Of a stretch of 64,000 nucleotides of DNA, positions 45,801 through 55,643 are shown piece after piece. The translations under genes and the position numbers were made by a program. Numbering within the stretch: position 1 is the stretch's first letter; the number at the start of each line of letters is the position of its first letter. Under the pieces are notes generated by a model that was not told the DNA's origin, did not search any database, and saw only the letters and a list, made by a program, of their open reading frames with translations. This DNA comes from Candidatus Omnitrophota bacterium (GTDB taxonomy: Bacteria > Ratteibacteria > UBA8468 > B48-G9 > JAFGKM01): positions 186,001-250,000 of the forward strand of contig JAMWDI010000003.1 in assembly GCA_023819375.1 (NCBI GenBank), written 5' to 3'.

Positions 45801-48800
45801 GGAGTACCTTCAAGAATGAATGTTGGACAGATATTAGAAACTCATCTTGGGTGGGCTTTAAAGACATTGGGATACAGTTTGGAAGTCCCTGTTTTTAAGG
45901 GTTTAAAAGAATTAGAAATAAAACATCTCTTGAAGTCTGCAGGATTACCTGAAAGTGGAAAAACAATACTTTATGATGGACAAACTGGAGAACCTTTTGC
46001 ACAACCAGTTACTGTTGGTTATATGTATATGATGAAGTTAATACACCTTGCAGATGAAAAAATTCATGCAAGATGTACAGGTTCATATTCTCTAATTACA
46101 CAACAGCCTCTTGGTGGAAGAGCACAATTTGGAGGCCAGAGATTTGGAGAAATGGAAGTTTGGGCTCTTGAAGGTTATGGTGCTGCTTATACCTTAAGAG
46201 AAATGTTAACTGTTAAAAGTGATGATACTGAAGGAAGAAAATTGATGTATGATGCAATTGCAAAAGGGCTTGATTATAAAGGAGAAAATATTCCAGAATC
46301 CTTTAAGGTTTTAAAGAAAGAACTTCAAGGCCTTGGTTTTGATTTGAAAGAAACAGAAAAGATATTTGAGGATGGAAAGAAAAGACCTGTTGTAAGTATA
46401 AGAATTGCTACTCCAACAACTATTCGTTCCTGGTCTTACGGAGAGGTAAAGAAAGCAGAAACATTAAATTATAGAACTTTAAGGCCTGAAAGAGATGGCC
46501 TTTTCTGTGAAAAGATTTTTGGGCCTGAAAGAGATTATGAATGTGCTTGTGGAAAATATAAAAAATTGAGATATAAAGGAATTATTTGTGATAGATGTGG
46601 AGTAGAAGTGACAACAAGAAAAGTAAGAAGAGAAAGAATGGGACATATAGAACTTGCTACTCCTGTTTCTTATGTTTGGTTATTTAAGAGCACTTCTAAC
46701 TGGCTTGGACTTCTTCTTGATCTTTCTCAGGCAGAACTTGAAATGGTTATTTATTATGAGAGATATATAGTTGTTGATCCTGGCAATGTGCCTGAATTGA
46801 AAGAAAAAATGTTACTTACTGAAAAAGAATATCAGGAATATAAAGAAAAATATGGAAATAAGTTTAAGGCTGGGATTGGTGCAGAAGGTCTTCAGGAATT
46901 ACTTAAAAAGATAGATCTTGTAAAACTTGAAGAGGAAATTAAAGAAGAATTGAAGAAAAAGAAAAATTATGAAAAAAGAAGTGAACTTATTAAAAAATTG
47001 AGAATGGTACAGGGATTAATAAAGACACAGGTGAAGCCAGAATATCTTGTAACCAATATTATTCCTGTAATTCCACCAGATTTAAGACCACTTTTACCAC
47101 TTGATGGTGGAAGATTCGTTGCTTCTGACTTGAATGACCTTTATCAGAGGGTAATTAATAGAAATAACCGTCTTAAGAAACTTATTAAATTACAGACACC
47201 AGATATTATTGTAAGAAATGAAAAAAGACTGCTTCAAGAAGCAGTTGACGCATTAATGGATAATGGAAGACATGGAATGCCAGTTTTGGGTAAAGGGAAA
47301 AGACCGTTGAAATCTCTTGCTGATGCTTTGAGAGGTAAACAAGGAAGGTTTAGACAAAATCTTCTCGGTAAACGTGTTGATTACTCTGGTAGGGCCGTAA
47401 TTGTCGTCGGTCCTGAGCTGAAATTAAATGAATGTGGAATACCAAAAGAAATGGCTTTGGAACTTTTCAGTCCATTTGTTTTAAGAGAATTTAGAAAGAA
47501 AGAATATTTCCATACTCCTGGAAGCGCAAAAAGAGCAATAAGGGAAAATAGACCTGAAGTTTGGGAAGTTCTTGAAAAAGTTATTAAAAACCATCCAGTC
47601 CTTTTAAATAGACAACCAACTTTACATAGATTAAGTATTCAGGCATTTGAGCCAAAGTTAATTGAGGGAAATGTAATAGCAATTCATCCACTTGTTTGTC
47701 CTGCTTATAATGCTGATTTTGATGGAGATACTATGAGCATTCATGTTCCTCTAACACCAGAAGCAATACTTGAAGCAGAACTTCTAATGAAAGCGACAAC
47801 TCATATACTTTCTCCAGCAAATGGTAAACCCGTTGTTACACCTACAAGAGATATAGTGATGGGTTGTGCTTATCTGACATATATGAGTGAAGAAGCAGAA
47901 TATCCTAAGGTTATTTCAAGTTTTGATGAGGCAAAATATTTGAACTATATAGGTGAAATTGAATTGCATAGACCAATTAAAGTTAAAAATGAGTATGGAA
48001 GAATTATAACAACAACTGTTGGTAGAATAATCTTTAATGAGATTATACCTCCAGAAATTCCATTTAAAAATGAAGTGTTTGAATCTTCAGGACTTGAAAA
48101 ACTTATAGATGAAATATTTACAAAATGTGGATATGAAAAAACAGTAGAGTTTTTAGATGCTTGTAAAGAACTTGGATTTTACTATTCAACAATAAGTGGA
48201 GTAACAATTGGAATAGATGATCTTATAGTTCCTGAAATAAAATGGGAATTGATAAAGGAGGCGAAAGAAGAAGTTGAGAAAATAGAAAAGATTTATAAAA
48301 AAGGGATAATTTCAGAAGGTGAAAAATATAATAGAAAAATTGATATATGGACATCTGTAACAAATGAATTGATGGAACAGGTTATGAATACAATTAAAAA
48401 TGATACAGGAATAAGTCCATTTAGAATTAATCCAATCTTCTTAATGGTTTCATCAGGAGCAAGAGGTAACAAAACCCAAGTTGCACAATTGATGGGAATG
48501 AGAGGATTAATGATAAGACCAACAAAGAAACTTACAGGTGGTATAGGAGAAATTATAGAAACTCCTGTTATATCTAATTTCAAAGAAGGACTTTCTGTTC
48601 TTGAATATTTCATTTCAGTTCATGGGGGCAGAAAGGGACTTGTTGACACTGCATTAAAAACTTCTGACGCAGGATATTTAAGCAGACGTCTTGTAGATGT
48701 TGCTCATTCTGTAATTGTTAGAGAAGAAGATTGTGGAACATTAGAAGGTATATATGCAAGTCCTTTAATTGAAGGTGATGAAGAAATAATTTCATTGAAG

Positions 48801-50399
48801 GAAAGAATCGTTGGAAGAGTTGCTTTTGATGATATTACAACAATACTTGGAGAAGTTATTGTTAAAGAAGGCGAAGTTATAGATGAAGAAAAGGCTGATA
48901 GAATAATAAAAGCAAAAGAAGAGGGTCTTTTACTTACTGATAAAATAAAAATTAGATCAGTTTTGACATGTAAAACTGAAAAGGGAGTGTGTGCGAAATG
49001 TTATGGATGGGATTTATCAAGAAAGAAACTTGTTAATATTGGAGAGGCAGTAGGTGTTATAGCAGCACAATCTATTGGTGAACCTGGAACACAATTAACT
49101 TTGAGAACTTTCCATACAGGTGGAGCAGCATCAAGAGGTGTTGGTCCATCATCTATAAGAAGTAAATCAGAAGGAATAATTAAATATTGTGAGGATTTAA
49201 AAGTTGTTAAAAATAGGGATGGTAAAAATGTTGTATGTCAAAGAGAAGGAAGTATTGTTATAGTTGATGAAAAAGATAGGGAACTTGAGAGATATACTTT
49301 AAGAGTTGGTTCCATAATTAATGTAGAAAACAATAGTAAAGTCAAAAAAGGACAAATAATTGCTGAATGGGATCCTTATTCTATCCCTGTAATTGTTGAT
49401 AAAGGTGGAATAATTAAGTTTAAAGATGTAGAAATAGGAAAAACAGCAAAAGAAGAAAGGGATTCTCAAACACAAATAGAGAGGCTGGTTATTATTCCAC
49501 ATAAAGAAGAAAAGGAACCTCAGATTATTCTTGTAGATGAAAAAGGAGAAAAAGTTGGTATTTATCACTTACCAATAGGAGCACATATAATTGTAAAGGA
49601 AGGAGACAAGGTTTTACCTGGAGACATTGTCGCAAAAACACCAAGAACAGTAAGAAGGGTTCAAGATATAACAGGAGGACTTCCAAGGGTTTCAGATTTG
49701 TTTGAAGCAAGGACTCCTAAAAATCCAGCAATATTAACAGAAATAGATGGATATGTAAAAATTGAGACAGAAAAAGGAGGTAGAAAAGTTAAAGTTTATA
49801 ATCCAGAGACTAAGACGGAAAAAGAGTATTTAATTCCTTATGGTAAAACACTTGTTGTGAGTGATGGTGATTATGTTTTGGCAGGGACAGAATTGACAGA
49901 TGGATTTAAAGTTTTATCAGATATTTTAAGAATCCAGGGAGAAAAGAAAGTTATGGAATATCTTTTGAATGAAATACAGAAAGTTTATAGAGTTGAAGGT
50001 GTAAAGATAAATGATAAACATATTGAAATAATAATCAGACAAATGTTATCAAAAGTCAGAGTTGAAGACCCAGGAGATACATTTTTACTTGAAGGAGAAG
50101 AAAAGAACCGTTATGAAATTGAAAAAATAAATGAATCTTTACCAAAGGGTAAAAAACCTGCAACTTATAAACCTCTTGTTTTGGGTATTACACGTGTTGC
50201 TTTGAGTAGTGATAGTTTCATTTCTGCTGCCTCTTTCCAAGAAACCATGAAAGTTCTTACAGATGCAGCAGTTTTAGGGAAAGAAGATACGCTTGAGGGT
50301 TTGAAAGAAAATGTAATACTTGGTAGACTAATACCAGCAGGAACAGGGATTATTGAAAAGAAAGAGGAAGCAGTTGAAGAAAAAATTTATGCAAAATAG
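42864..50399 (+). CDS. rpoBC: Fused RNA polymerase beta-beta' subunit (RpoB-RpoC)
   Basis: One uninterrupted 2,511-residue frame. Residues 1 to about 1165 are beta, with the rifampicin-region segment NDFFARNQLSQFLDKTNPL, the HKRRVTAVGEGG stretch, the GDKMSGRHGNKGVI lysines, and the usual C-terminal anchor ESFKVLKKELQGLGFDL. About ten linker residues later beta' begins at PTTIRSWSYGEV. It has the N-terminal zinc motif CACGKYKKL-CDRCG near 1225, the bridge to LLGKRVDYSGRAVIVVGPEL, and the catalytic NADFDGD at 1616-1622. It also has a second zinc site (CKTEKGVCAKC) and the trigger-loop region GEPGTQLTLRTFHTGG. No in-frame ATG or GTG and no ribosome site occur in the linker. Natural fusions are known in Helicobacter-type epsilonproteobacteria and some Wolbachia-type bacteria. 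Confidence 0.96.
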   Translation: MERKDVFVEIPDLLYIQKKSYEEFLQKDVPPEKRKIKGLEEVFRKVFPIESDDNLLKLEYVSYSLDDPAHTIKECVEEKLTYEAKLKVKFRLHINRKTEDGKIENVRIKEQDVYVGGIPLMTENGSFIINGVERVVVNQLLRCPGVYFKEEEEIIGQKTLYSAKVYPSRGIWIEIYIDHHETLWVLIGKKKILLTTFLKALDAEEETIKEVYGDINNMPENSPLRITQLKDSTKDREDALKYIYTELRPGYSPILREAEKFFKSLFFTDEIYDLSEAGRSQINRKLGLNLKERHLTKLDIIKIVKYLLSLYEKKEGEVDDIDHLKNKRVRTSAEIIREHVYEGLTRLARYCKEKMALVDKTKIEDVTPQELINYRIFANVVNDFFARNQLSQFLDKTNPLAEITHKRRVTAVGEGGVKERKRAGFEVRDVHYTHFGKICPIETPEGANIGLINSLTVYAKVDELGFLRSPYYKVENGYVKTDEVVYLSADEEEEYNIAPSDVPYDEKTKRIIPEKVMVRSKGGDFIEVKREEIHYIGVSPIQTVGVSASLIPFLEHDDSNRALMGSNMQRQAVPLIRPESPIVKTGMEKYVVRDAGVVIRAKNPGVVEYVDAEKIIIKRDNPGIFPWEEKDIYYLKKFVKTNQDTCFHQRPLVNVGDRVEEGQILTDGPAVSRDGELSLGRNLLVAFMPWHGYNYEDAILISERLVKDDVFTSIHIKEFEVEARDTELGPEEITADIPNVPEEQLANLDEEGIVKIGTEVEPDDILVGKITPRGEAELTPEEKLLRVIFGEKSKNVLNTSEKVPPGIKGVVINVRKYKRREDMSEEEIKKEIEKVQKNFKNKEKIVREIITAEIKKLLEVYKINLKVTSTVSGWKKLINKVPDEVREKLLKIIEIGEKEIEKIETQLQEEEAKIKKGVELEPDVRMKVVVEVAIKKKIAVGDKMSGRHGNKGVIAKILPEEDMPFLEDGTPVDIVLNPLGVPSRMNVGQILETHLGWALKTLGYSLEVPVFKGLKELEIKHLLKSAGLPESGKTILYDGQTGEPFAQPVTVGYMYMMKLIHLADEKIHARCTGSYSLITQQPLGGRAQFGGQRFGEMEVWALEGYGAAYTLREMLTVKSDDTEGRKLMYDAIAKGLDYKGENIPESFKVLKKELQGLGFDLKETEKIFEDGKKRPVVSIRIATPTTIRSWSYGEVKKAETLNYRTLRPERDGLFCEKIFGPERDYECACGKYKKLRYKGIICDRCGVEVTTRKVRRERMGHIELATPVSYVWLFKSTSNWLGLLLDLSQAELEMVIYYERYIVVDPGNVPELKEKMLLTEKEYQEYKEKYGNKFKAGIGAEGLQELLKKIDLVKLEEEIKEELKKKKNYEKRSELIKKLRMVQGLIKTQVKPEYLVTNIIPVIPPDLRPLLPLDGGRFVASDLNDLYQRVINRNNRLKKLIKLQTPDIIVRNEKRLLQEAVDALMDNGRHGMPVLGKGKRPLKSLADALRGKQGRFRQNLLGKRVDYSGRAVIVVGPELKLNECGIPKEMALELFSPFVLREFRKKEYFHTPGSAKRAIRENRPEVWEVLEKVIKNHPVLLNRQPTLHRLSIQAFEPKLIEGNVIAIHPLVCPAYNADFDGDTMSIHVPLTPEAILEAELLMKATTHILSPANGKPVVTPTRDIVMGCAYLTYMSEEAEYPKVISSFDEAKYLNYIGEIELHRPIKVKNEYGRIITTTVGRIIFNEIIPPEIPFKNEVFESSGLEKLIDEIFTKCGYEKTVEFLDACKELGFYYSTISGVTIGIDDLIVPEIKWELIKEAKEEVEKIEKIYKKGIISEGEKYNRKIDIWTSVTNELMEQVMNTIKNDTGISPFRINPIFLMVSSGARGNKTQVAQLMGMRGLMIRPTKKLTGGIGEIIETPVISNFKEGLSVLEYFISVHGGRKGLVDTALKTSDAGYLSRRLVDVAHSVIVREEDCGTLEGIYASPLIEGDEEIISLKERIVGRVAFDDITTILGEVIVKEGEVIDEEKADRIIKAKEEGLLLTDKIKIRSVLTCKTEKGVCAKCYGWDLSRKKLVNIGEAVGVIAAQSIGEPGTQLTLRTFHTGGAASRGVGPSSIRSKSEGIIKYCEDLKVVKNRDGKNVVCQREGSIVIVDEKDRELERYTLRVGSIINVENNSKVKKGQIIAEWDPYSIPVIVDKGGIIKFKDVEIGKTAKEERDSQTQIERLVIIPHKEEKEPQIILVDEKGEKVGIYHLPIGAHIIVKEGDKVLPGDIVAKTPRTVRRVQDITGGLPRVSDLFEARTPKNPAILTEIDGYVKIETEKGGRKVKVYNPETKTEKEYLIPYGKTLVVSDGDYVLAGTELTDGFKVLSDILRIQGEKKVMEYLLNEIQKVYRVEGVKINDKHIEIIIRQMLSKVRVEDPGDTFLLEGEEKNRYEIEKINESLPKGKKPATYKPLVLGITRVALSSDSFISAASFQETMKVLTDAAVLGKEDTLEGLKENVILGRLIPAGTGIIEKKEEAVEEKIYAK

Positions 50400-50408
50400 G
50401 AGGTTAGA

Positions 50409-50798
50409 ATGCCGACAATAAATCAATTAATAAGAAAAAAGAGAAAGCCAAAAAAGAGGAAATCAAAGTCAACTGCTCTTGAAAAAAATCCTTTTAAAAA
50501 AGGTGTATGCCTTTATGTAAGGACAATGACGCCCAAAAAACCAAATTCTGCTTTAAGAAAAATAGCAAAAGTTCGTCTTACAAATGGAAAAGAGGTTATT
50601 GCTTACATCCCAGGAATAGGTCATAATCTTCAAGAACATTCAATTGTTCTTGTAAGAGGAGGAAGAGTTAAAGATTTACCAGGTGTAAAATATCATATAG
50701 TAAGAGGTGTATATGATGCAAGTGGAGTTGAAAATAGAAAAAAATCAAGATCTAAATATGGAACTAAAAAGCCAAAAGAGACAAAAAAGGAGGGTTAA
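50409..50798 (+). CDS. rpsL: Ribosomal protein S12
   Basis: 129 residues; [20 protein letters not shown] at the start, then [18 protein letters not shown] and [26 protein letters not shown], the decoding-centre and streptomycin-region loops with the PNSAL and KDLPG motifs. It follows rpoBC by 9 bases, with AGGAGG overlapping the polymerase stop. Confidence 0.97.
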   Translation: MPTINQLIRKKRKPKKRKSKSTALEKNPFKKGVCLYVRTMTPKKPNSALRKIAKVRLTNGKEVIAYIPGIGHNLQEHSIVLVRGGRVKDLPGVKYHIVRGVYDASGVENRKKSRSKYGTKKPKETKKEG

Positions 50799-50801
50799 AC
50801 A

Positions 50802-51272
50802 ATGCCAAGGAGGAAAAGAGCAGAGAAAAGAGAGATAAAACCAGATCCTAGATATAATGATTATGAAGTCGCAAAATTTGTGAATAAATTAATGTGGGAT
50901 GGCAAAAAATCTCTTGCTTATAAAATCTTTTATACTGCAATGGATATAATAAAAGAAAAAACAAAAGAAGATCCTCTTGTTGTATTTAAAAGAGCCCTTA
51001 ATAATGTTAAACCAAAACTTGAGGTAAGACCGCGAAGAGTTGGAGGTGCTACTTATCAGATACCTATGGAAGTTCCACCCCATAGAAGTTTGTCTTTGGC
51101 AATTAGATGGATTGTTGAATCTGCTCGGGCAAGAAAAGGAAAGCCTATGGCACTTCGTCTTGTAGACGAAATTTTAGAAGCCGCAAGAGGTGAAGGTCCA
51201 AGTGTGAAAAAGAAAGAGGATACCCATAAAATGGCAGAAGCCAATAGAGCATTTGCACATTATAGATGGTAA
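50802..51272 (+). CDS. rpsG: Ribosomal protein S7
   Basis: 156 residues, usual length. [43 protein letters not shown] and the ending [15 protein letters not shown] are canonical. It nucleates assembly of the 30S head. Start is 3 bases after rpsL behind AAGGAGGG. A strong hairpin terminator follows 12 bases after the stop. Confidence 0.97.
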   Translation: MPRRKRAEKREIKPDPRYNDYEVAKFVNKLMWDGKKSLAYKIFYTAMDIIKEKTKEDPLVVFKRALNNVKPKLEVRPRRVGGATYQIPMEVPPHRSLSLAIRWIVESARARKGKPMALRLVDEILEAARGEGPSVKKKEDTHKMAEANRAFAHYRW

Positions 51273-51284
51273 TAAATTTTTTTG

Positions 51285-51318
51285 ACCCGGTTCTTAAATG
51301 AACCGGGTTTATTTTTTG
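51285..51318 (+). terminator. Intrinsic terminator or attenuator between rpsG and fusA
   Basis: ACCCGGTTC, loop TTAAAT, GAACCGGGT: nine perfect pairs, followed by TTATTTTTT. The T-tract ends 9 bases before the fusA ATG, leaving no room for a promoter of its own after the terminator. Confidence 0.85.
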
Positions 51319-51327
51319 GAATAAAAA

Positions 51328-53385
51328 ATGATAGATAAAATTAGAAATATCGGGATAATAGCGCATATAGATGCAGGTAAAACTACAACAACAGAGAGAT
51401 TTCTTTTTTATACAGGAAAAACATACAAAATAGGAAGTGTTGATGAAGGAACTGCTGTGATGGATTGGATGGAATTAGAAAAAGAAAGAGGCATAACTAT
51501 TACAGCAGCATGTACTACTTGTTTTTGGAAGGGCTATAAGATAAATATAATTGATACTCCAGGACATGTTGATTTTACTGTTGAAGTTGAAAGATCTTTA
51601 AGAGTTCTTGATGGAGCAATAGGTATTTTTTGTGCAGTTGCAGGAGTTCAGCCACAGTCTGAAACTGTATGGCGTCAGAGTGAGAAATATAAAGTTCCAA
51701 GGATTATTTTTGTTAATAAAATGGATAGAATTGGAGCAGACTTTTTTAGAGTACTGGAAGATATTAAAAAGAAACTTAATTCTAATCCATTAATACTTGT
51801 TGTTCCAATAGGAAAAGAAGATGAGTTTTCAGGTTTGATAGATCTGGTAGAGGGGAAAGTTATTAAATATAATTCTGAATTTGAAACAGATGCTGAGGTA
51901 AGTGAAGTAGATGATGAATTTAAAGAAATTTTTGAAAAGTATAGAAAAGATATGATTGAGCAACTTGCAGAAATAGATGAAAGAATTATGGAAAAATATT
52001 TAAATGGAGAAGAAATTTCAAAAGAATTATTAAAGGAAGCAATAAGAAAGGCAACTCTTGAAAGGAAAATCTTTCCTGCTTTTTGTGGATCTGCTTTGAA
52101 AAATAAAGGTGTTCTTCTGCTTCTTGATGCAATATGTAATTATTTGCCTTCTCCACTTGATAGAGGAGAAATCCCTTGTGTAAATCCTATAACTGGAAAA
52201 AGAGAAACAAGAAAACCATTGACTGATGAAAAATTTTCAGGGCTGATTTTTAAAGTTTACAATGATATCTATTTTGGAAAAATTTTATATACAAGAATTT
52301 ACTCAGGGAAAATTAAAAAGGGAGAAACTGTTTTAAATTCAACAAGAGATAAAAAAGAAAAAATTTTAAAAATTCTTGAAGTTCATGCAAATAAATATTC
52401 AGAAAAAAGTGAAGCATCAATTGGTGAAATTGTTGGTTTGATTGGTTTAAAAAATACATTTACTGGAGATACTATTTGTGATGAAAATTATCCAATTATT
52501 TATGAATCAATAAATTTTCCAGAACCTGTAATTTATTCGGCAGTTGAACCAAAAGTGAAAAGTGATTATGAGAAAGTTTATGAAACACTTAAAAAAATCC
52601 TTGAAGAGGATCCAACTTTAAAAATGAAAATTGACGAAGAGACAGGACAGATTATTCTTATGGGAATGGGAGAGTTACAGATAGAAATTGTTGTAGAAAG
52701 ATTAAAAAGAGAATATAAAATACCTGTTCGTCTTGGGAAACCCGAAGTTGCTTATAGAGAAACAATTAGTCAGATATGCGAAGGAGTGGGTGAATTTTCT
52801 GGAATTATTGGTGAAAAACTTAATTATGGGTACGTTGTTTTAAGACTTGAACCAGGGGAAAAGGGAGAAAAATTTAAATTTTTTAATCTTGTTGATAAAT
52901 CAAAATTGCCACTTGAATTTATTCCAAGCATAGAAGAAGGAATAAGGGAATGTTTAGAAGTTGGTATTTATGGATTTCCTATAATAGACATTAAGGTTTT
53001 TCTTGTAGATGCTATTTATAATAAAGAAAACTCAACATCCATAGGATATAAAATTGCATCTTCAATTGCTTTTAAAAATGCATATAAAAATGGGGCTCCT
53101 GTTATTCTTGAACCAATTATGAGAATTGAAATATTGACTCCTGAAGAATTTATTGGTGATGTATTAAATGATTTTGTGATGAGAAACGGAAAAGTTTTAA
53201 ATGTTGAAATTCATGGAAATACAGGTATTATAAATGGTAATGTCGCCTTGAAAAAAGTTTTTGGTTATTCAACTGTGTTGAGATCGTTGACACAGGGACG
53301 TGGAAGTTTTATAATGGAACCATATTATTATGAAGTTGTTCCTGAGGAGGAATTTAAAAAAATAGTTGGCATTACAACCCATTAA
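51328..53385 (+). CDS. fusA: Elongation factor G
   Basis: 685 residues. EF-G drives translocation with GTP. G-domain motifs are [41 protein letters not shown] and NKMDR. Later regions show GSALKNKGV, domain [23 protein letters not shown], domain [16 protein letters not shown], and the domain V end [18 protein letters not shown]. The ribosome site is weak (TTGGAAT). It stands right behind a terminator hairpin, in the usual str order rpsL-rpsG-fusA-tuf. Slightly shorter than the 690-700 norm. It is probably the sole EF-G in this locus. Confidence 0.94.
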   Translation: MIDKIRNIGIIAHIDAGKTTTTERFLFYTGKTYKIGSVDEGTAVMDWMELEKERGITITAACTTCFWKGYKINIIDTPGHVDFTVEVERSLRVLDGAIGIFCAVAGVQPQSETVWRQSEKYKVPRIIFVNKMDRIGADFFRVLEDIKKKLNSNPLILVVPIGKEDEFSGLIDLVEGKVIKYNSEFETDAEVSEVDDEFKEIFEKYRKDMIEQLAEIDERIMEKYLNGEEISKELLKEAIRKATLERKIFPAFCGSALKNKGVLLLLDAICNYLPSPLDRGEIPCVNPITGKRETRKPLTDEKFSGLIFKVYNDIYFGKILYTRIYSGKIKKGETVLNSTRDKKEKILKILEVHANKYSEKSEASIGEIVGLIGLKNTFTGDTICDENYPIIYESINFPEPVIYSAVEPKVKSDYEKVYETLKKILEEDPTLKMKIDEETGQIILMGMGELQIEIVVERLKREYKIPVRLGKPEVAYRETISQICEGVGEFSGIIGEKLNYGYVVLRLEPGEKGEKFKFFNLVDKSKLPLEFIPSIEEGIRECLEVGIYGFPIIDIKVFLVDAIYNKENSTSIGYKIASSIAFKNAYKNGAPVILEPIMRIEILTPEEFIGDVLNDFVMRNGKVLNVEIHGNTGIINGNVALKKVFGYSTVLRSLTQGRGSFIMEPYYYEVVPEEEFKKIVGITTH

Positions 53386-53391
53386 ATTCTA

Positions 53392-54615
53392 TAACAAAAA
53401 GGAGGTATAGATATGGCTAAGGAGAAATTTATAAGGACCAAGCCTCATGTGAATGTAGGTACGATAGGTCATGTAGATCATGGTAAGACGACGTTAACCA
53501 GTGCGATAACTTTAGTATTAGAGAAAGCGAACAAAGCCAAGTTTATGAAGTATGAGGAGATAGACAAAGCGCCGGAGGAGAGGGAGCGTGGGTTAACGAT
53601 AAACATAGCGCATATAGAGTATGAGACGGAGAAGAGGCATTATGCGCACATAGATTGTCCTGGGCATGCTGATTATATAAAGAACATGATAACGGGTGCA
53701 GCGCAGATGGATGGAGCGATATTAGTAGTTAGTGCGCCTGATGGTCCTATGCCTCAGACACGAGAGCACATATTATTAGCCAGGCAAGTAGATGTTCCTT
53801 ATATGGTAGTATTTATGAACAAGATGGACATGGTAGAGGATTCAGAGCTTGTTGAGTTAGTTGAGTTAGAGGTGAGGGAGTTATTAAGCAAGTATGGATT
53901 TCCTGGGGATGAGATTCCCATAATAAAGGGTAGTGCATTAAAGGTATTAGAGTGTGGATGTGGAAAGAGGGAGTGTCAGTGGTGTGGTAGGATATGGGAG
54001 TTAATGGATGCGATAGATAATTACATACCTGAGCCAGTTAGGATAATAGACAAGCCATTTTTACTTGCTGTAGAGGATGTATTCAGTATAACAGGGAGAG
54101 GGACTGTAGCGACAGGCAGGATAGAGAGGGGTAGAGTGAAGGTAGGAGATGAGGTAGAGATAGTTGGTTTAAGTCATGAGATAAAGAAGAGTGTAGTTAC
54201 TGGGCTTGAGATGTTTAGGAAGGAGTTAGATGAAGGTGTAGCAGGGGACAATGTAGGTATTTTATTAAGAGGGATAGAGAAGGATGAGGTAGAAAGGGGT
54301 ATGGTTGTAGCTGCGCCTGGTAGTATAACACCGCATACACATTTTAAAGCGCAGGTATATGTATTAAAGAAAGAGGAAGGAGGTAGGCACACTCCGTTTT
54401 TCAGTGGGTATAGGCCACAGTTTTATATAAGGACCACTGATGTGACAGGAGAGATAAAGTTGCCAGAAGGGGTTGAGATGGTTATGCCTGGTGATAATCT
54501 TGAAATGGAAGTGAAATTAATATATCCTGTTGCGCTTGAGAAAGGACAGAGATTTGCTATAAGAGAAGGAGGAAAAACAGTAGGTGCAGGTGCTGTAACT
54601 GAAATAATTGAGTAA
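53392..54615 (+). repeat. 1,224-base direct repeat, copy B (tuf with its ribosome site)
   Basis: Matches 38441-39664, including the AAAAAGGAGG leader and the stop codon. Upstream (end of fusA) and downstream (rpsJ promoter) flanks are unrelated to copy A. Confidence 0.9.
53413..54615 (+). CDS. tuf: Elongation factor Tu, copy B
   Basis: 400 residues identical to copy A, including the [11 protein letters not shown] insertion. It occupies the tufA position of the str operon, 27 bases after fusA, whereas copy A occupies the tufB position. The same unusual codon choice is seen, contrasting with fusA and rpsJ on either side. Expression is probably from read-through of the upstream operon, since no separate promoter is visible in the short gap. 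Confidence 0.97.
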   Translation: MAKEKFIRTKPHVNVGTIGHVDHGKTTLTSAITLVLEKANKAKFMKYEEIDKAPEERERGLTINIAHIEYETEKRHYAHIDCPGHADYIKNMITGAAQMDGAILVVSAPDGPMPQTREHILLARQVDVPYMVVFMNKMDMVEDSELVELVELEVRELLSKYGFPGDEIPIIKGSALKVLECGCGKRECQWCGRIWELMDAIDNYIPEPVRIIDKPFLLAVEDVFSITGRGTVATGRIERGRVKVGDEVEIVGLSHEIKKSVVTGLEMFRKELDEGVAGDNVGILLRGIEKDEVERGMVVAAPGSITPHTHFKAQVYVLKKEEGGRHTPFFSGYRPQFYIRTTDVTGEIKLPEGVEMVMPGDNLEMEVKLIYPVALEKGQRFAIREGGKTVGAGAVTEIIE

Positions 54616-54617
54616 AC

Positions 54618-54646
54618 TTGACATTAAATTTAAATTAAGGTAAAAT
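54618..54646 (+). promoter_or_regulatory. Promoter of the S10 ribosomal gene cluster
   Basis: TTGACA, a 17-base spacer and TAAAAT, beginning 2 bases after the tuf stop and ending 33 bases before rpsJ. The close match indicates a separate strong start for the S10 unit. Confidence 0.78.
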
Positions 54647-54679
54647 AAAAATTTTAAGAAAAATTCTATAGGTGTAAAA

Positions 54680-54991
54680 ATGGAAGGGAAGAAAATTAGA
54701 ATAAAATTGAAATCTTATGACCATAGATTGCTTGATAAGTCGGTAAAGGAAATTATAGAGATTGCAAAAGCAACAGGAGTAAGAATTAATGGACCTGTTC
54801 CTTTACCGACAAAAAGAGAAGTTTATACAGTTTTAAGATCTCCACATGTTAATAAAAAAAGTAGAGAACAATTTGAACTTAAGATACATAAAAGATTGAT
54901 TGATATAATTGAACCAACGCCAAGAACTGTTGATGAACTAAGTAAGTTAAGTTTACCTGCTGGAGTAGAAGTTGAAATGAAGTTGAGTTAA
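54680..54991 (+). CDS. rpsJ: Ribosomal protein S10
   Basis: 103 residues; [49 protein letters not shown] and RLIDIIEP are canonical. Also NusE, the partner of NusB in antitermination. First gene of the S10 operon, 33 bases behind its promoter; rplC follows by 10 bases. Confidence 0.97.
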   Translation: MEGKKIRIKLKSYDHRLLDKSVKEIIEIAKATGVRINGPVPLPTKREVYTVLRSPHVNKKSREQFELKIHKRLIDIIEPTPRTVDELSKLSLPAGVEVEMKLS

Positions 54992-55001
54992 GGAGTGTAA
55001 A

Positions 55002-55643
55002 ATGACTATCGGAATTTTAGGTAAAAAATTGAAGATGACACAAATTTTTAAAGAAGACGGAGAAGTAATTCCAGTTACTTTAATTGAATTTAAAGAGGGA
55101 TATGTTGTTGATTTAAAAACTCCTGAAAGGGATGGTTATACAGCATTAAAAGTTGGGTTTGAAGAAGTGAGTGAAAAAAAATTAACAAAGCCACAACTGG
55201 GTTATTTGAAGAAAAGGAATTTACCACCATTAAAAATTTTAAAAGAATTTAGGGTAGATAATGAAGAAATAAACAACTACAAAATTGGAGATAAAATCAC
55301 AATAGATATTTTTAAAGAAGGAGAACTTGTTGATGTAACTGGCAAGAGTATAGGAAAGGGATTTCAAGGAGTTGTAAAAAGACATGGATTTCATGGAGGA
55401 CCTGCAACTCATGGTTCAATGTCTCACAGAGCACCTGGTTCAATAGGTTCTACAACACCACAAAGAGTTCCAAAAGGTAGAAGAATGGCAGGGCATATGG
55501 GAAATGAAACAGTTACAATTCAAAATCTTCAAATAGTTAAAATATTAAAAGATGAAAAAATATTAATGATAAAAGGAAGCGTTCCAGGACCTTCTAACGC
55601 GTATCTGATTATTAAAAAAGCAAAGAAGGTGAAAAATGGCTAA
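55002..55643 (+). CDS. rplC: Ribosomal protein L3
   Basis: 213 residues. Opening GILGKKLKMTQIFKEDGEVI and the peptidyl-transferase loop HGFHGGPATHGSMSHRAPGSIG are diagnostic. Start follows AAGGAGTG. Overlaps rplD by 8 bases. Confidence 0.97.
   Translation: MTIGILGKKLKMTQIFKEDGEVIPVTLIEFKEGYVVDLKTPERDGYTALKVGFEEVSEKKLTKPQLGYLKKRNLPPLKILKEFRVDNEEINNYKIGDKITIDIFKEGELVDVTGKSIGKGFQGVVKRHGFHGGPATHGSMSHRAPGSIGSTTPQRVPKGRRMAGHMGNETVTIQNLQIVKILKDEKILMIKGSVPGPSNAYLIIKKAKKVKNG

Noticed and set aside
46320-46440. Separate rpoC start inside the polymerase ORF
   Set aside because: Codons in the linker include no ATG or GTG in frame. The only TTG has no ribosome site before it, and there is no stop codon for beta.
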